A stretch of 64,000 bases of DNA from an archaeon (GCA_024256265.1 JACGUK010000001.1:218677-282676); one strand, 5' to 3'. Shown: positions 52,035-61,605, counted from the stretch's first letter. The notes: a model not told the origin generated them from the sequence alone. Numbers and translations: made by a program.

Positions 52035-53117
52035 CTACTTTTCTATTATGTGCTCATCTACTTGAATACCGAAGTGTCTGCCACTAGGTGCATGTGAATA
52101 AGCTAATACCTCGTCTCTAGGCTTTATTTCCGTAGCTGAAATCAACTTATTATCCTTCCCTACCAGCCTGATCGTTTCTGCATTTTGAACCAATATGCTT
52201 GCCATACGTCCATTATATGTTGCTCTTATTAGTCGCAAAGGTCTCCTTTCTATCTTGGCTCTCCCTACAATAGCTGATTTGGTTATACCTTGGCTATTCA
52301 CAATCAAGACCTCATCCCCTGCCTCAATCTCAGATAGGTACTTTGTTCGAGCATCTGGTAAAAGTATGTAACTATGGACAGCTCCAGCGTTAACACGAAA
52401 AGGTCTTGGAGCAGTGAACTCAGAGCCTATTGTCTCACTATGAATAAGAAAGAATAGGTTAGATTGACTGCCTATCAAAGCTCCATCCCCTATCTCTAGC
52501 ATAGACACAGTATCGATACAAACTCTATCACCCATTCCCACATCTTTCACTTCTTTTATCTTTACAAAGATTAATTCAAGCCTTTTTGGTGCTGAGAGAT
52601 AGCCTATAAGGCCCTTTATATCATCAGGACTTTTTGGAGAATATACTACACCATCCACGCCCAATTCAAGTACTCCGAACATGGTCTGAACTTCTTCTAA
52701 GCGCTCTATCTTTGCATAGAGCTTCGTATTCTTCTTATGTAATTGAGCGACTAAATTCTCTAATGGAATTATCTTCCAATCTTCAGTTTCAATAAAAACA
52801 CTCATGGCTCCTTGCTGAGAGGCATTCATCACTATATCCTCGTCCGCTTTTTTTGAAATTCTGACCATTAAAGCGAATTCTTTACCCATTCTTTTAACAT
52901 CCTCAACCTTGTTGAGAGAGTCTATTAATATAACATCTCCTTCATTGGATAAAGAGAATAATCTAACTTTGCTACGAGTATCACTATCTATCAATTTTGG
53001 ATCACATAGAAAGGACTTGATGTTATTCTCAATGGCAGTCTTTACAATTTTAGAGGAAATACTCTTCTCATTAGGCAAGATAAGTATGATTTCTTTATCC
53101 AAAGTTTTCTTAGCCAA
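52035..53117 (-). CDS. aroB': 3-Dehydroquinate synthase II (archaeal AroB')
   Basis: 360 residues of the archaeal family unrelated to bacterial AroB. SPDDIKGLIGYLSAPKRLELIFVKIKEVKDVGMGDRVCIDT, MLEIGDGALIGSQSNLFFLIHSET, FRVNAGAVHSYILLPDARTKYLSE and YSHAPSGRHFGIQV identify it. It performs NAD-dependent oxidative deamination and cyclisation of the ADH produced by the upstream gene. The 8-base overlap with that gene suggests tight coupling. Confidence 0.94.
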   Translation of the reverse strand: MAKKTLDKEIILILPNEKSISSKIVKTAIENNIKSFLCDPKLIDSDTRSKVRLFSLSNEGDVILIDSLNKVEDVKRMGKEFALMVRISKKADEDIVMNASQQGAMSVFIETEDWKIIPLENLVAQLHKKNTKLYAKIERLEEVQTMFGVLELGVDGVVYSPKSPDDIKGLIGYLSAPKRLELIFVKIKEVKDVGMGDRVCIDTVSMLEIGDGALIGSQSNLFFLIHSETIGSEFTAPRPFRVNAGAVHSYILLPDARTKYLSEIEAGDEVLIVNSQGITKSAIVGRAKIERRPLRLIRATYNGRMASILVQNAETIRLVGKDNKLISATEIKPRDEVLAYSHAPSGRHFGIQVDEHIIEK

Positions 53118-53907
53118 TCTTTAAAGCCTCTAAAGCCTCTTTAACACTCTTTCCCTTCATTATGATCATGAATAGTGCACGAACCATGGCATCAGGGCGA
53201 TCATGCTGGAATACGTTCCTCCCGAAGGCTACTCCCATGGCACCCGCCTTTATAGCTCCATGAGCCATCTCTAATACATCGCGATCAGTCTCAGATTTCG
53301 GTCCCCCAGCTATCACTATCGGTACAGGACAGCCTTTAACAACATTCTTAAAAGATTCTGAATCTCCTGTATATACAGTCTTGATGATATCGGCACCAAG
53401 CTCAGCACCTATTCTTGCTACATGAGCTACTACTTCTGGATTGTTGGGATCCTTTATGTTCTCCCCTCTTGGATACATCATAGCTATAAGAGGCATTCCC
53501 CATGTATCACAATCATAAGCCAAATTGCCAAGAATTTCAAGCATTTCATGTTCCTCTTTGCATCCTATGTTTATATGCACAGAGACTGCATCAGCACCAA
53601 GCCTTATAGCCTCTTCAACAAATCCTACTTGAATCTTCTTATTAGGGGCCAAGCTCAAGTTAGTGCTACCTGTAAGGTGCATTATCATTCCAATTCTTGG
53701 TGGCTCTTTTAATGAATGAATGATGCCTTTATGTACTAAAACTGCTGTTGCTCCTCCCTCACTAACTTTTTTGATAATATAATCCATGTCCGTGAGACCT
53801 TTCACAGGCCCTATGGTAATGCCATGATCCATAGGTATGCATAACATCTTTCCATTTGATGTAATCCTATTGAAGCGAACTTTCTTACCCCAGACCATAT
53901 TAACCAC
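53110..53907 (-). CDS. aroA': 2-Amino-3,7-dideoxy-D-threo-hept-6-ulosonate synthase (archaeal AroA')
   Basis: 265 residues of the class I FbaB/DeoC aldolase fold. LCIPMDHGITIGPVKGL, AVLVHKGIIHS, VSVHINIGCKEEHEML, IIKTVYTGD (Schiff-base Lys), CPVPIVIAGGPK and GVAFGRNVFQHDRP are typical of ADH synthase. It joins aspartate semialdehyde and a 6-deoxy-5-ketofructose 1-phosphate source. That the asd and lysC genes directly precede it fits this substrate. The start overlaps asd by one base. Confidence 0.94.
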   Translation of the reverse strand: MVNMVWGKKVRFNRITSNGKMLCIPMDHGITIGPVKGLTDMDYIIKKVSEGGATAVLVHKGIIHSLKEPPRIGMIMHLTGSTNLSLAPNKKIQVGFVEEAIRLGADAVSVHINIGCKEEHEMLEILGNLAYDCDTWGMPLIAMMYPRGENIKDPNNPEVVAHVARIGAELGADIIKTVYTGDSESFKNVVKGCPVPIVIAGGPKSETDRDVLEMAHGAIKAGAMGVAFGRNVFQHDRPDAMVRALFMIIMKGKSVKEALEALKIG

Positions 53908-54971
53908 TATATCATCCTCAGGGCTACCATCAATTCTCCTAGAAGTATAGATGAGCCTGAGCCTCCCCTTATCGTATTGTGGCTAAGTACATGCAACCAA
54001 AGAGAGTTAACATCTGATCCACGGCGAATCCTTCCAACTGTTACACTCATACCTGGGACAGAACCTGCAAGCCTATCGAGGTGAGGCTGAGGTCTATCCT
54101 CTTCTTCTCTAACTATTATAGGCTGGGCTGAAGCCATTGGAAGCTTGAGCTCTTGAGGTTTTCCTTTGAAGGAGATTAGAGTATCCTTTACCCTATCTAC
54201 ATCTACTCTCTCCTTAGTCTCAATATATACAGATTCTAAGTGTCCATCTATAGTTGGCACTCTGTTACAAGATGCTTCCACTTTTATATCTGCTGGCTTG
54301 ATTCTATCTCCTTCTATGCTACCTAGAATCTTACATGGCTCTAATTGAATCTTATCCTCTTCTTCAGCTATGAAGGGTATTATGTTATCTATTATTGAGA
54401 GAGAAGGAACTCCAGGGAAGCCTGCTCCTGACAGAGCTTGCATAGTTGTAACTACTACCTTATTTATCGTCAAAAGGTCGTGTATAGGCTTTAAAGCTAT
54501 AGTCAAGCCCAAAGCAGTACAATTTGGATTTGAAACAATGAAGCCATCCCATTTCCTTCTACGCTTTTGAAAATCTATTATGCTTAAATGATCAGGGTTC
54601 ACTTCTGGTATAACCACTGGTACATCATCGTATGGACGAAAAGCACTAGAATCACTTATTATGTGAAAGCCTGCCTCTGCAAATTTTGGCTCCATTATTT
54701 TTGCTATAGAAGTCGGTAAAGCTGAAAAGACTAGGTCTGCATCTACATCTTTTGGTTCTGTAGGCTTGACTATTACATCTTTAAACTGCTCTGGTATGTC
54801 TGGCGACATTAGCCATTTGCCTGTAGAACCATACTTTTTGCCAGCTGATTCTCCCCCTGTTAGACTTGTAATTTGAAACCAAGGATGGTTTAAAAGAAGG
54901 TATAGATAATTTTGTCCTATCATTCCTGTTGCCCCTAATATTGCAGTCTTGATTCTCTTCATATTACCCAC
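53907..54971 (-). CDS. asd: Aspartate-semialdehyde dehydrogenase
   Basis: 354 residues of the archaeal/fungal-type Asd. AILGATGMIGQNYLYLL opens the NADP site; the catalytic Cys is in VSNPNCTALGLTIAL; SGAGFPGVPS and SCNRVPTIDGHLESVYIE follow, and the end has SHNTIRGGSGSSILLGEL. It makes aspartate semialdehyde, used for lysine, threonine and methionine and, here, for the shikimate pathway. It overlaps lysC by eight bases. Confidence 0.94.
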   Translation of the reverse strand: MGNMKRIKTAILGATGMIGQNYLYLLLNHPWFQITSLTGGESAGKKYGSTGKWLMSPDIPEQFKDVIVKPTEPKDVDADLVFSALPTSIAKIMEPKFAEAGFHIISDSSAFRPYDDVPVVIPEVNPDHLSIIDFQKRRRKWDGFIVSNPNCTALGLTIALKPIHDLLTINKVVVTTMQALSGAGFPGVPSLSIIDNIIPFIAEEEDKIQLEPCKILGSIEGDRIKPADIKVEASCNRVPTIDGHLESVYIETKERVDVDRVKDTLISFKGKPQELKLPMASAQPIIVREEEDRPQPHLDRLAGSVPGMSVTVGRIRRGSDVNSLWLHVLSHNTIRGGSGSSILLGELMVALRMI

Positions 54972-56178
54972 CCTTTAGTGTCTTCCTAAGTAACGTAAGA
55001 GCTTTCTCTATCTCTTTATTTGAGATAAAGATTTTGATAGAGGAGCTTATAGTGACAAGACCGTATACGTTTATGCCTTGATCAGCCAATGGCGTTATGA
55101 AACGTTGAATGATCCCTGGGTTTGTCTCCAATTCTCTCCCTTTAATTGACACCATGGATAAGTCCTCAAAGGAGCTTACGGCTTTGCCTATCTTCTTCTC
55201 CACCATCAATTTATGTAGATTGTTGAGGAGCTTCCGACCGTTCGATATGTAAAGAATCGAAGATTTTTCATCAGATGTAATAGATACTATCTCGCCTCCA
55301 GATCTTTGAACCTCATATGCCAGCAAAGCCAATGATTGAGGATTCGATGCTTCAGTGCCTACTATAGTAACCATTGTAACAGGTTCATCATAACACTCTA
55401 TCTCATAACTGAGGGAACCCTTGCCGATCAAAGTCCCGCCTGATGTTAAGCTCTCATTCTCAAGGCTTATTACTCTTATTATTAGATCATCCTTTTTATA
55501 CCTAAGAGCCTTAGCTTGAAGAATTTTTGCTCCTCCTGCAGTCAGGATGTAGGCTTCTTCTGGGTCTAATATATCAATTGGAACTGAACCCTCAACTTTT
55601 GATGGATCTGCTGAGAGAATACTGCCTACATCTTTAACAAGAACAACCTCCTTTGCATTTAAACAGCTACCTAATAGTACAGCAGTTGTATCACTTCCTC
55701 CTCTTCCCATAGTAGTTACTTTATTCACCTTACTCTTGCCTATGAAGCCACATATCACAGGTATCTTACCTGATTCTATTATAGGGATCAATTTTTCTTC
55801 TACAGCTTTCAAAGTTTCATTGAGTAGTGGATCGGCATCACCATGCTTATCATCAGTAATGATAGGCCAATGAGGAGACTCTGTATCTATGGCATAGGAA
55901 TCTAGACCTCTTGAAGTAAGAGTAGCCGACATGATTCGAGCACTAGTCTTCTCACCCATAGCCAATATTTCATCAAGGTAAGATAAAGATGCATCAGGTG
56001 CTGCTTTCTTCGCTAAGTTAAGGAGTTCATCTGTTTGACCCTTAAGTGCTGAGACGACTATTACAAGTCTTGAACCTTTTTCCACTTCAGATTTGATCAT
56101 ATCTGCAGCTTTTTTCACATTCTCTTCATTCACAAGAACAGAGCCGCCAAATTTCACTACAATTATAGGATTCTCCAA
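54964..56178 (-). CDS. lysC: Aspartate kinase
   Basis: 404 residues. The kinase text KFGGSVLVNEENVKKA, GMSDELL-like GQTDELLNLAKKA, GFIGKSKVNKVTTMGRGGSDTTAVLLG, then two ACT-like domains from about residue 265 (VTMVTIVGTEASNPQSLALLA; GINVYGLVTISSSIKIFI). The C-terminal ACT domains allow allosteric control by an end-product amino acid. The start is TTG at 56178, chosen for a strong AAGGAGGT ribosome site six bases upstream. It is the first gene of the aspartate-aromatic operon. Confidence 0.94.
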   Translation of the reverse strand: MENPIIVVKFGGSVLVNEENVKKAADMIKSEVEKGSRLVIVVSALKGQTDELLNLAKKAAPDASLSYLDEILAMGEKTSARIMSATLTSRGLDSYAIDTESPHWPIITDDKHGDADPLLNETLKAVEEKLIPIIESGKIPVICGFIGKSKVNKVTTMGRGGSDTTAVLLGSCLNAKEVVLVKDVGSILSADPSKVEGSVPIDILDPEEAYILTAGGAKILQAKALRYKKDDLIIRVISLENESLTSGGTLIGKGSLSYEIECYDEPVTMVTIVGTEASNPQSLALLAYEVQRSGGEIVSITSDEKSSILYISNGRKLLNNLHKLMVEKKIGKAVSSFEDLSMVSIKGRELETNPGIIQRFITPLADQGINVYGLVTISSSIKIFISNKEIEKALTLLRKTLKGG

Positions 56179-56304
56179 AGCGAAACCTCCTTAGTAAGAG
56201 GCAAGTAATGAAAAATGTCTAGTCTCAAAAGTAGGCGAAGAATCAATCGTGGTTATGCATGATTCAGCTCGGGAAATAAAGTCGATCGCCTCTTGTCTTA
56301 TGCG
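56179..56304 (-). promoter_or_regulatory. Long lysC leader with Shine-Dalgarno site and alternative pairings
   Basis: A minus-strand TATATA box (56326-56336) places the transcript start near 56305, leaving a leader of ~125 bases, far longer than the leaderless genes nearby. It carries AAGGAGGT (56185-56192). The segment AAGAGGCGA (56286-56294) can pair with TCGCCT (56233-56238) or with GCCTCTT (56196-56202), the latter next to the ribosome site, so mutually exclusive hairpins are possible. Confidence 0.4.
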
Positions 56305-56862
56305 ACGGCAATTAGAAGGTTGCGCATATATAAATCTTTATTCATAGTTTAAAAACCAAATATAAATGTCTAAGTCCTCCAACCTTATGAGAGCAGGGAC
56401 CATAGCTCTCCTAGCATTTTTTGTCGAATTTTCTCTTACTCTCTTTCATGCTTGGTTTGATAGGACTAGCTAATGAGTTGCACATAGAGTTCATTAGTAA
56501 CTTCTCCACACTTTGAGCATTTATACGCTGGGCAGTTGAGATACTTGTTGAAGCCATGACATTGCTTTGTGCTAGAAACCTATAAAGCGCCAGTTCTACG
56601 GTAGAATTACTTATGATTCTCTCATATCCAAGATATGGGGCAACCCCATGACTAAGAAGAAAGGAAACATCTTTGTGAAAACGAATAAGAAATTAGTTGG
56701 AGTGTGTTTTAACTGCTTTGACCCGATAGAAGCAATGATTTGAGCCAAGCCCGAAACGCCACGATTATCAATTCCCGATCGGAATACAAAATAAAATACT
56801 TTAATCTTAATCATTAAACGATTCTCATGAATTGAGACCCTTACGATGCCCATAAACGGGGT
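56305..56862. other. Intergenic region between lysC leader and the 56863 gene
   Basis: 558 bases with no supported gene. It contains the lysC TATA box, the dispersed repeat copy B and, on the minus strand at about 56467-56578, a short frame ending CHGFNKYLNCPAYKCSKCGE with a CxxC pair, which may be a transposase-type zinc-finger remnant. A perfect ATGGGG-CAA-CCCCAT hairpin lies at 56635-56649. Confidence 0.45.
56431..56475 (+). repeat. Dispersed repeat, copy B
   Basis: TTCTCTTACT, then CATGCTTGGTTTGATAGGAC, aligning to copy A at 41924-41970. Upstream of it a 28-codon frame from 56385 reads MRAGTIALLAFFVEFSLTLF and stops; copy A has an in-frame stop at the equivalent Trp codon, so neither appears functional. 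Confidence 0.5.
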
Positions 56863-57342
56863 TTGTCTGAGAGAAGATTAGCTCAGTCAGATATTAGCGT
56901 TTTATTCCACAGCGTTCTGTTCGCCTACCAGATGGCTTTGAGAAATAATCTTGGAGAGATTCCCAGCGCCGTAATAACCATAAGGGTAGTACCAATCATT
57001 GAAGGGATAATTGAAAAAGATTTTCCTGAACTTGCAAACGCTAAGAATACCGATGACGCTCTTAAAAAATTCGCAGATCTTTTAAGGGCTTCCGGGTTCG
57101 TCCTTAGAGCTAACATAGAAAAAGACGGTGAAAGATACATCTTGGATATTAATGGATGTGTCTTCGCGGGGCATGTACACAAAATGCTAAAACTGAAGGA
57201 TGTGACATGCCCGTGGGCAATATTTGCAATGTCAATAATCCAAAAAAAGTCAATATTACAAAAAATCAGCAACCGGGGGGTGAAAATGAACCTCTCCGAA
57301 TTTAACCCCTCAGGATCGAAGACCTTAATAGAATTCTTATAA
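56863..57342 (+). CDS. Small sensor-like domain protein, unknown
   Basis: 159 residues from a TTG at 56863 (MSERRLAQSDIS). Helices are followed by RVVPIIEGIIEKDFPELAN and KKFADLLRASGFVLRANIEKDGERYILDINGCVFAGHVHKML, then VTCPWAIFAMSIIQ. The Cys-x-Phe-Ala-x-x-x-His and later Cys-Pro pair may bind metal or a ligand; the pattern may resemble the methanogen output domain MetOD1, which I cannot confirm. No DNA-binding or catalytic motif is seen. It stands alone between the two biosynthetic operons. Confidence 0.6.
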   Translation: MSERRLAQSDISVLFHSVLFAYQMALRNNLGEIPSAVITIRVVPIIEGIIEKDFPELANAKNTDDALKKFADLLRASGFVLRANIEKDGERYILDINGCVFAGHVHKMLKLKDVTCPWAIFAMSIIQKKSILQKISNRGVKMNLSEFNPSGSKTLIEFL

Positions 57343-57637
57343 AAAAGTTAAAAATGAATCTAAGATTCCTAGGAAGTTTGGTGCCTCTAGTGCTGAAACT
57401 TGGTAAATCTGGATTCTCAACCTGCAGGAGAACGCTTCTAATTCCATTTTTCTGTCGCTATGCTGAATTTTACTCCTACATTAACACCTACATAAAATGA
57501 CCCTTCTGGATTAGTGTTGGTCAAGAATGACAAGCATCTCAAAATGATCTACAACTTAAACCCATTTATATGAGTCCTGCTGGCCCACAACTTTAAGGTA
57601 GTACAATTTAAGCTCCTTTTTGCAAAAGCAGTTAAGA

Positions 57638-57889
57638 CTAATCCGAAAGGCTCAAAATGTCTTCCTGAGTGCTCATTGCATTGGCTTCTACACGGTATCG
57701 ATTAGCGAAAGCTTCAAAAGAGTCCTCCAGCTTTTTAACAGCATCCTTCAGTGTATTAACTTTCATATAGAATTGATTAACGTAGACATTAAAAGCCTTA
57801 ATCATCTCTAATATCTTACCTTCTACTTCTTTGATCTTGCTCTCGATCTCTTCGATATCCTTTGACCGTTCCCCAACTACAGTTTCCAT
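57638..57889 (-). CDS. Small coiled-coil protein
   Basis: 83 residues, nearly all helix with heptad repeats (SKDIEEIESKIKEVEGKILEMIKAF; LKDAVKKLEDSFEAFANRY). No domain is recognised. It has an ATG start with a TTAAATAA stretch about 40 bases upstream on the minus strand. Its small size and simple composition leave some doubt. Confidence 0.5.
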   Translation of the reverse strand: METVVGERSKDIEEIESKIKEVEGKILEMIKAFNVYVNQFYMKVNTLKDAVKKLEDSFEAFANRYRVEANAMSTQEDILSLSD

Positions 57890-58165
57890 TATTTTCTAAC
57901 ACCATGGCTTGATGGTTTTTAACATTATTTAAGAAGTATTAAAAAATTCAATCGGAAATAGATATACGTCCTGAAAGAATTGCAGTTCTAAGTACTCGGA
58001 TATCATCTAAATAAAATAATGCATCCAATTAAAAGACAAGGCTGATATTATGAACGCCTTTCAAAAAGCTCAAGAGTTAAGAAATGAGATAATCCAGCAA
58101 AGAAATAAGAGCATAAGACCAGCAGGCATTTACTAAATTTAATTCGGAAAATTAACTATAAATCT

Positions 58166-58981
58166 TTATTTACCTTTCAGAATAGTAGCCCTTTTTAACT
58201 CATTTGCATAATTTCTTATTTTATTTAGCATCTTATCCTCATCATGCCCACTTTTCTGAATTATTTCTACAAAAGCACTACCTACTATAGCTCCGTCTGC
58301 TCCTGCCTCTATGATGCTCTTGACTTGGTATGGTTGAGAGATGCCAAAGCCCACTGCGAGAGGTATCTTGCCTTTAGTGTAAAGAATCGTCTTTTCTATA
58401 AGGCGAATAGTTAATCTTTTGAGCTTCTTTCTAGCGCCAGTTACCCCAAAGAGCGATACGAGATAAAGAAAACCTGAAGTGTATTCTATGATTTTCTTCA
58501 ACCTAAAAATGCTCGTGGAAGGGGAGGCAAGAAATATTGTATTTATGCCATGCTTATCAGCTATAGGCTTGTAATCTTGAGCTTCTTCTACTGGCAAATC
58601 TGGTACAATTATACCATCAACCTTACTCTTCTTTGCTTCATTAAAGAAATTTTCTAAACCCATCCTATAGATGATATTGTAATAAGTGAGGATGACGACT
58701 GGTATGTTGTAATGATCCTTAATTTGATTTGCTAGCTCTAAAACTCTTATAGGATTTGTCCCAGACTTCAATGCTCTCAAATTTGCTGCTTGAATTGTTG
58801 GACCATCTGCTATAGGGTCTGAAAAAGGGATTCCTAACTCTAATATGTCTGCTCCACCTTCTACTAATACTTCAGCTATCTTTGGTGTAAGATCAGGTCT
58901 AGGGTCTCCCCCCATTATATAGCTAATAAGGGCTCCCTCGCCTCTATCCTTAAGCCGTTTAAAGGACCTTTCTATGCTCAT
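58166..58981 (-). CDS. trpA: Tryptophan synthase alpha chain
   Basis: 271 residues. ALISYIMGGDPRPDLT, GGADILELGIPFSDPIADGPTIQAAN (catalytic Glu and Asp), VDGIIVPDLPVEEA, FLASPSTSIFRL, YLVSLFGVTGARKKL and GFGISQPYQVKSI, GAIVGSAFV are intact. It cleaves indole-glycerol phosphate to indole, which is channelled to TrpB. It is the last gene of the trp operon; the start overlaps the trpB stop by one base. Confidence 0.95.
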   Translation of the reverse strand: MSIERSFKRLKDRGEGALISYIMGGDPRPDLTPKIAEVLVEGGADILELGIPFSDPIADGPTIQAANLRALKSGTNPIRVLELANQIKDHYNIPVVILTYYNIIYRMGLENFFNEAKKSKVDGIIVPDLPVEEAQDYKPIADKHGINTIFLASPSTSIFRLKKIIEYTSGFLYLVSLFGVTGARKKLKRLTIRLIEKTILYTKGKIPLAVGFGISQPYQVKSIIEAGADGAIVGSAFVEIIQKSGHDEDKMLNKIRNYANELKRATILKGK

Positions 58982-60180
58982 TAAACCTTCACTTTAAGAT
59001 AATCTGCTACAACTTGCACATCCTTGTCTCCACGACCAGATAAAGTTACAACTATCAAATCATCCTTTTTCATGCTCCCAGCCAATTCTATGGCAAAGGC
59101 TAAAGAGTGAGAAGGCTCTAAAGCTGGAATTATACCCTCAGTTTTGGATAGTTCAAGAAAAGCCTTAACAGCTTTGTCGTCTGTAATGCTCACGTACTTT
59201 GCTCTACTCATAGATTTTAAGAATGAATGTTCAGGTCCAACACCAGGGTAATCGAGACCAGCAGATATGCTATGAGTTGTGCATATCTGACCATGCTCAT
59301 CTTGAAGAAGATATGTTAGCATGCCATGTAAAACTCCTTCATCACCAGCACAAAGAGAAGCTGCATGCTCCCCTGATTCTATTCCATGCCCTTCTCCTTC
59401 AACACCATATAACTTAACATTGTGATCATCTAAAAATGGGTAAAAGGTACCCATGGCATTACTCCCTCCCCCCACACAAGCAATCAAAGCATCTGGCATT
59501 CTTTTCTCCTTCTCTATTATCTGGGCTCTGATCTCTTTTCCTATCACACTTTGAAAGTCTCTAACTATCATAGGGTAAGGGTGAGGACCAACAACAGAGC
59601 CTATAAGATAATAGGTTGTTCTAACATTTGTTACCCAGTCTCTAAGGGCTTCATTTATTGCATCCTTTAGTGTTCTTGATCCAGACTCAACTGGATGGAC
59701 TTCTGCACCCAATAAACTCATACGGAAGACGTTCAGCTTTTGGCGCTCAATATCTTCTGTTCCCATGTATATCTCAGCTTTTAAACCAAGAACTGCACAT
59801 GCCATCGCTGTTGCTACACCATGCTGACCAGCCCCTGTTTCAGCTATCACTCTATTCTTTCCCATCCTCTTCGCTATTAGAGCTTGACCCAGAGTGTTGT
59901 TTATCTTATGGGCTCCTCCATGCAATAAATCCTCTCTTTTAAGGTAGATCTTTGCTCCTCCCACTTTTTTTGTTAAATTCTTGGCGAAATATAGTGGAGT
60001 AGGTCTGCCAGCATACTCTAATAGATAATAATTAAGCTCTCTTTTGAATTCTTGGTCATCCTTTAGCTTCAAGTATTCTCTTTCTAACTCAAGAACAGCG
60101 CTCATCAAAGTCTCTGGTATGAAGCGCCCACCATATTTTCCATATTTCCCATCGATCGGATAATTCATAAATTCCTTCAA
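58981..60180 (-). CDS. trpB: Tryptophan synthase beta chain
   Basis: 399 residues, TrpB1 type. [49 protein letters not shown] with the PLP lysine, [26 protein letters not shown] and the end [11 protein letters not shown] are present. It joins indole and serine to tryptophan. Its 4-base overlap with trpF and 1-base overlap with trpA fit tight translational coupling. Confidence 0.95.
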   Translation of the reverse strand: MKEFMNYPIDGKYGKYGGRFIPETLMSAVLELEREYLKLKDDQEFKRELNYYLLEYAGRPTPLYFAKNLTKKVGGAKIYLKREDLLHGGAHKINNTLGQALIAKRMGKNRVIAETGAGQHGVATAMACAVLGLKAEIYMGTEDIERQKLNVFRMSLLGAEVHPVESGSRTLKDAINEALRDWVTNVRTTYYLIGSVVGPHPYPMIVRDFQSVIGKEIRAQIIEKEKRMPDALIACVGGGSNAMGTFYPFLDDHNVKLYGVEGEGHGIESGEHAASLCAGDEGVLHGMLTYLLQDEHGQICTTHSISAGLDYPGVGPEHSFLKSMSRAKYVSITDDKAVKAFLELSKTEGIIPALEPSHSLAFAIELAGSMKKDDLIVVTLSGRGDKDVQVVADYLKVKV

Positions 60181-60824
60181 TTCTTGACCCTCTTAGCATT
60201 AGCTACAAAATTTAACATCTTTTCATAGTCCTTTATGCCAAGGGATAGCTCAACCCCGCTGCTAACATCTACTGCAAATGGCTTGACTATGTGTATAGCC
60301 TCTTCAACATTATCTGGATTTAAACCACCGGCTAATATCAATGGCTTTGGGCTTATCGCTTCTCCGATTTCTCTACACATTTTAAAGTCATTAACTATGC
60401 CTGTTCCTCCATACTTGCCCTCTATGTGAGAATCAACAAGAATAGCATCAAAATTCTTTGCTTCATTTAAAATAGATTCTAATGATAAATTTGATTTTAA
60501 TGCTATAGCCCTTATTATATGCACACCACATAAAGTCTTAAGCAAGTAATCTTCATTGAAGTTAAAATCCCCATGAATCTGAATGTATTCGGGCTTTAAT
60601 TCATCCTTTATCTCAATAATTCGATCAAAATCATCAAAAACAGTTACAGCTACTTTGCTTACAAAGATTGGAACCTTTTCCATCAATTCTCTAGCTCTAT
60701 CTATCTTAATACTTCTTGGTGATGAGTCTACATTTATGACAAAGCCCAAAGCATCAGCTCCAGCAATTATAGAATTTTTAAGGTCCTTCTCATTGGTTAT
60801 GCCACATATCTTCACTCTTACCAT
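60177..60824 (-). CDS. trpF: Phosphoribosylanthranilate isomerase
   Basis: 215 residues from the ATG at 60824 ([15 protein letters not shown]). The frame is open upstream to 60869, but that lies within trpC. KICGITN supplies the catalytic Cys, [42 protein letters not shown] (catalytic Asp) and [14 protein letters not shown] follow. It performs the Amadori rearrangement in tryptophan synthesis. It begins one base after the trpC stop. Confidence 0.93.
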   Translation of the reverse strand: MVRVKICGITNEKDLKNSIIAGADALGFVINVDSSPRSIKIDRARELMEKVPIFVSKVAVTVFDDFDRIIEIKDELKPEYIQIHGDFNFNEDYLLKTLCGVHIIRAIALKSNLSLESILNEAKNFDAILVDSHIEGKYGGTGIVNDFKMCREIGEAISPKPLILAGGLNPDNVEEAIHIVKPFAVDVSSGVELSLGIKDYEKMLNFVANAKRVKN

Positions 60825-60825
60825 A

Positions 60826-61605
60826 TCATATAGCCTCCACGAACTCACGAACCTTAGCCTCAAAATCATTTGCAGTCATAATGGCGGTACCTATGAGAAA
60901 GGCATGAGCACCAGAATTACGCAATATCTTTACATCATCAAGAGTGCTAATCCCACTCTCACTCACAATTATTCTCCCTTCATTTCCTATCTTGCTCAAT
61001 ATCCTCTTTGTGGCTTCAAGATTAACATTTAAGGTCACTAGATCTCTATTATTTATCCCTATCATATCTGCTTCAGTTCGAATTGATGAAAGAAATTCAG
61101 CTTCATTATGAACTTCAAGTAAAACTTCGATGCCCTTCGACTTGGCTATCTCGATCATCTCATCTAGATTTCTTTCACTCAATTTGCGGTCAAATATGGA
61201 TTTTATCAAAAGAATAGCGTTGGCACCAATCTTATCAGCAGCCTCTATCTGAACTGGACTTATGATGAAGTCCTTCATCAGAATCGGCAAATCTACAGCT
61301 TCTCTTACAATAGATAAAATCTCTAAAGAACCCTTAAAGTGCTTTGGCTCAGTGAGCACAGATATGCCTACTGCTCCTCCTCTTTCCATGGCAATTGCCA
61401 TTTCTTTCACATCTATTTCTTCTATTAATACACCTTTTTTTGGAGAGGCTGGCTTTATCTCAGCTATGATAGGAACCTTTTTACATTTTATAATAGAATC
61501 CTTTAAGCTCTTTTGGATTCTTCTTCCATTAGATTGAACATTATAGTAACCTTCTTCAATGGTCTTCTTTACATCTTGAATCATATAGTCTAAAAAATCA
61601 ACCAT
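60826..61605 (-). CDS. trpC: Indole-3-glycerol phosphate synthase
   Basis: 259 residues from the ATG at 61605 (MVDFLDYMIQDV), which overlaps the trpD stop; the longer frame from 61644 runs inside trpD. IIAEIKPASPKKG with the catalytic lysine, ISVLTEPKHFKGSLE, LMKDFIISPVQIEAADKIGANAILLI, LLEVHNEAE, IGINNRDL and VSESGISTLDDVKIL are typical. It closes the indole ring. Confidence 0.94.
   Translation of the reverse strand: MVDFLDYMIQDVKKTIEEGYYNVQSNGRRIQKSLKDSIIKCKKVPIIAEIKPASPKKGVLIEEIDVKEMAIAMERGGAVGISVLTEPKHFKGSLEILSIVREAVDLPILMKDFIISPVQIEAADKIGANAILLIKSIFDRKLSERNLDEMIEIAKSKGIEVLLEVHNEAEFLSSIRTEADMIGINNRDLVTLNVNLEATKRILSKIGNEGRIIVSESGISTLDDVKILRNSGAHAFLIGTAIMTANDFEAKVREFVEAI

Noticed and set aside
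56611..56853. 80-codon minus-strand frame starting with MGIVRVSIHENRL
   Set aside because: It lacks any recognisable domain or promoter and lies in a gap full of degenerate sequence; its composition looks non-coding.
58050..58136. 28-codon frame MNAFQKAQELRNEIIQQRNK
   Set aside because: Too short, no promoter, no similarity recognised; likely chance in AT-rich DNA.
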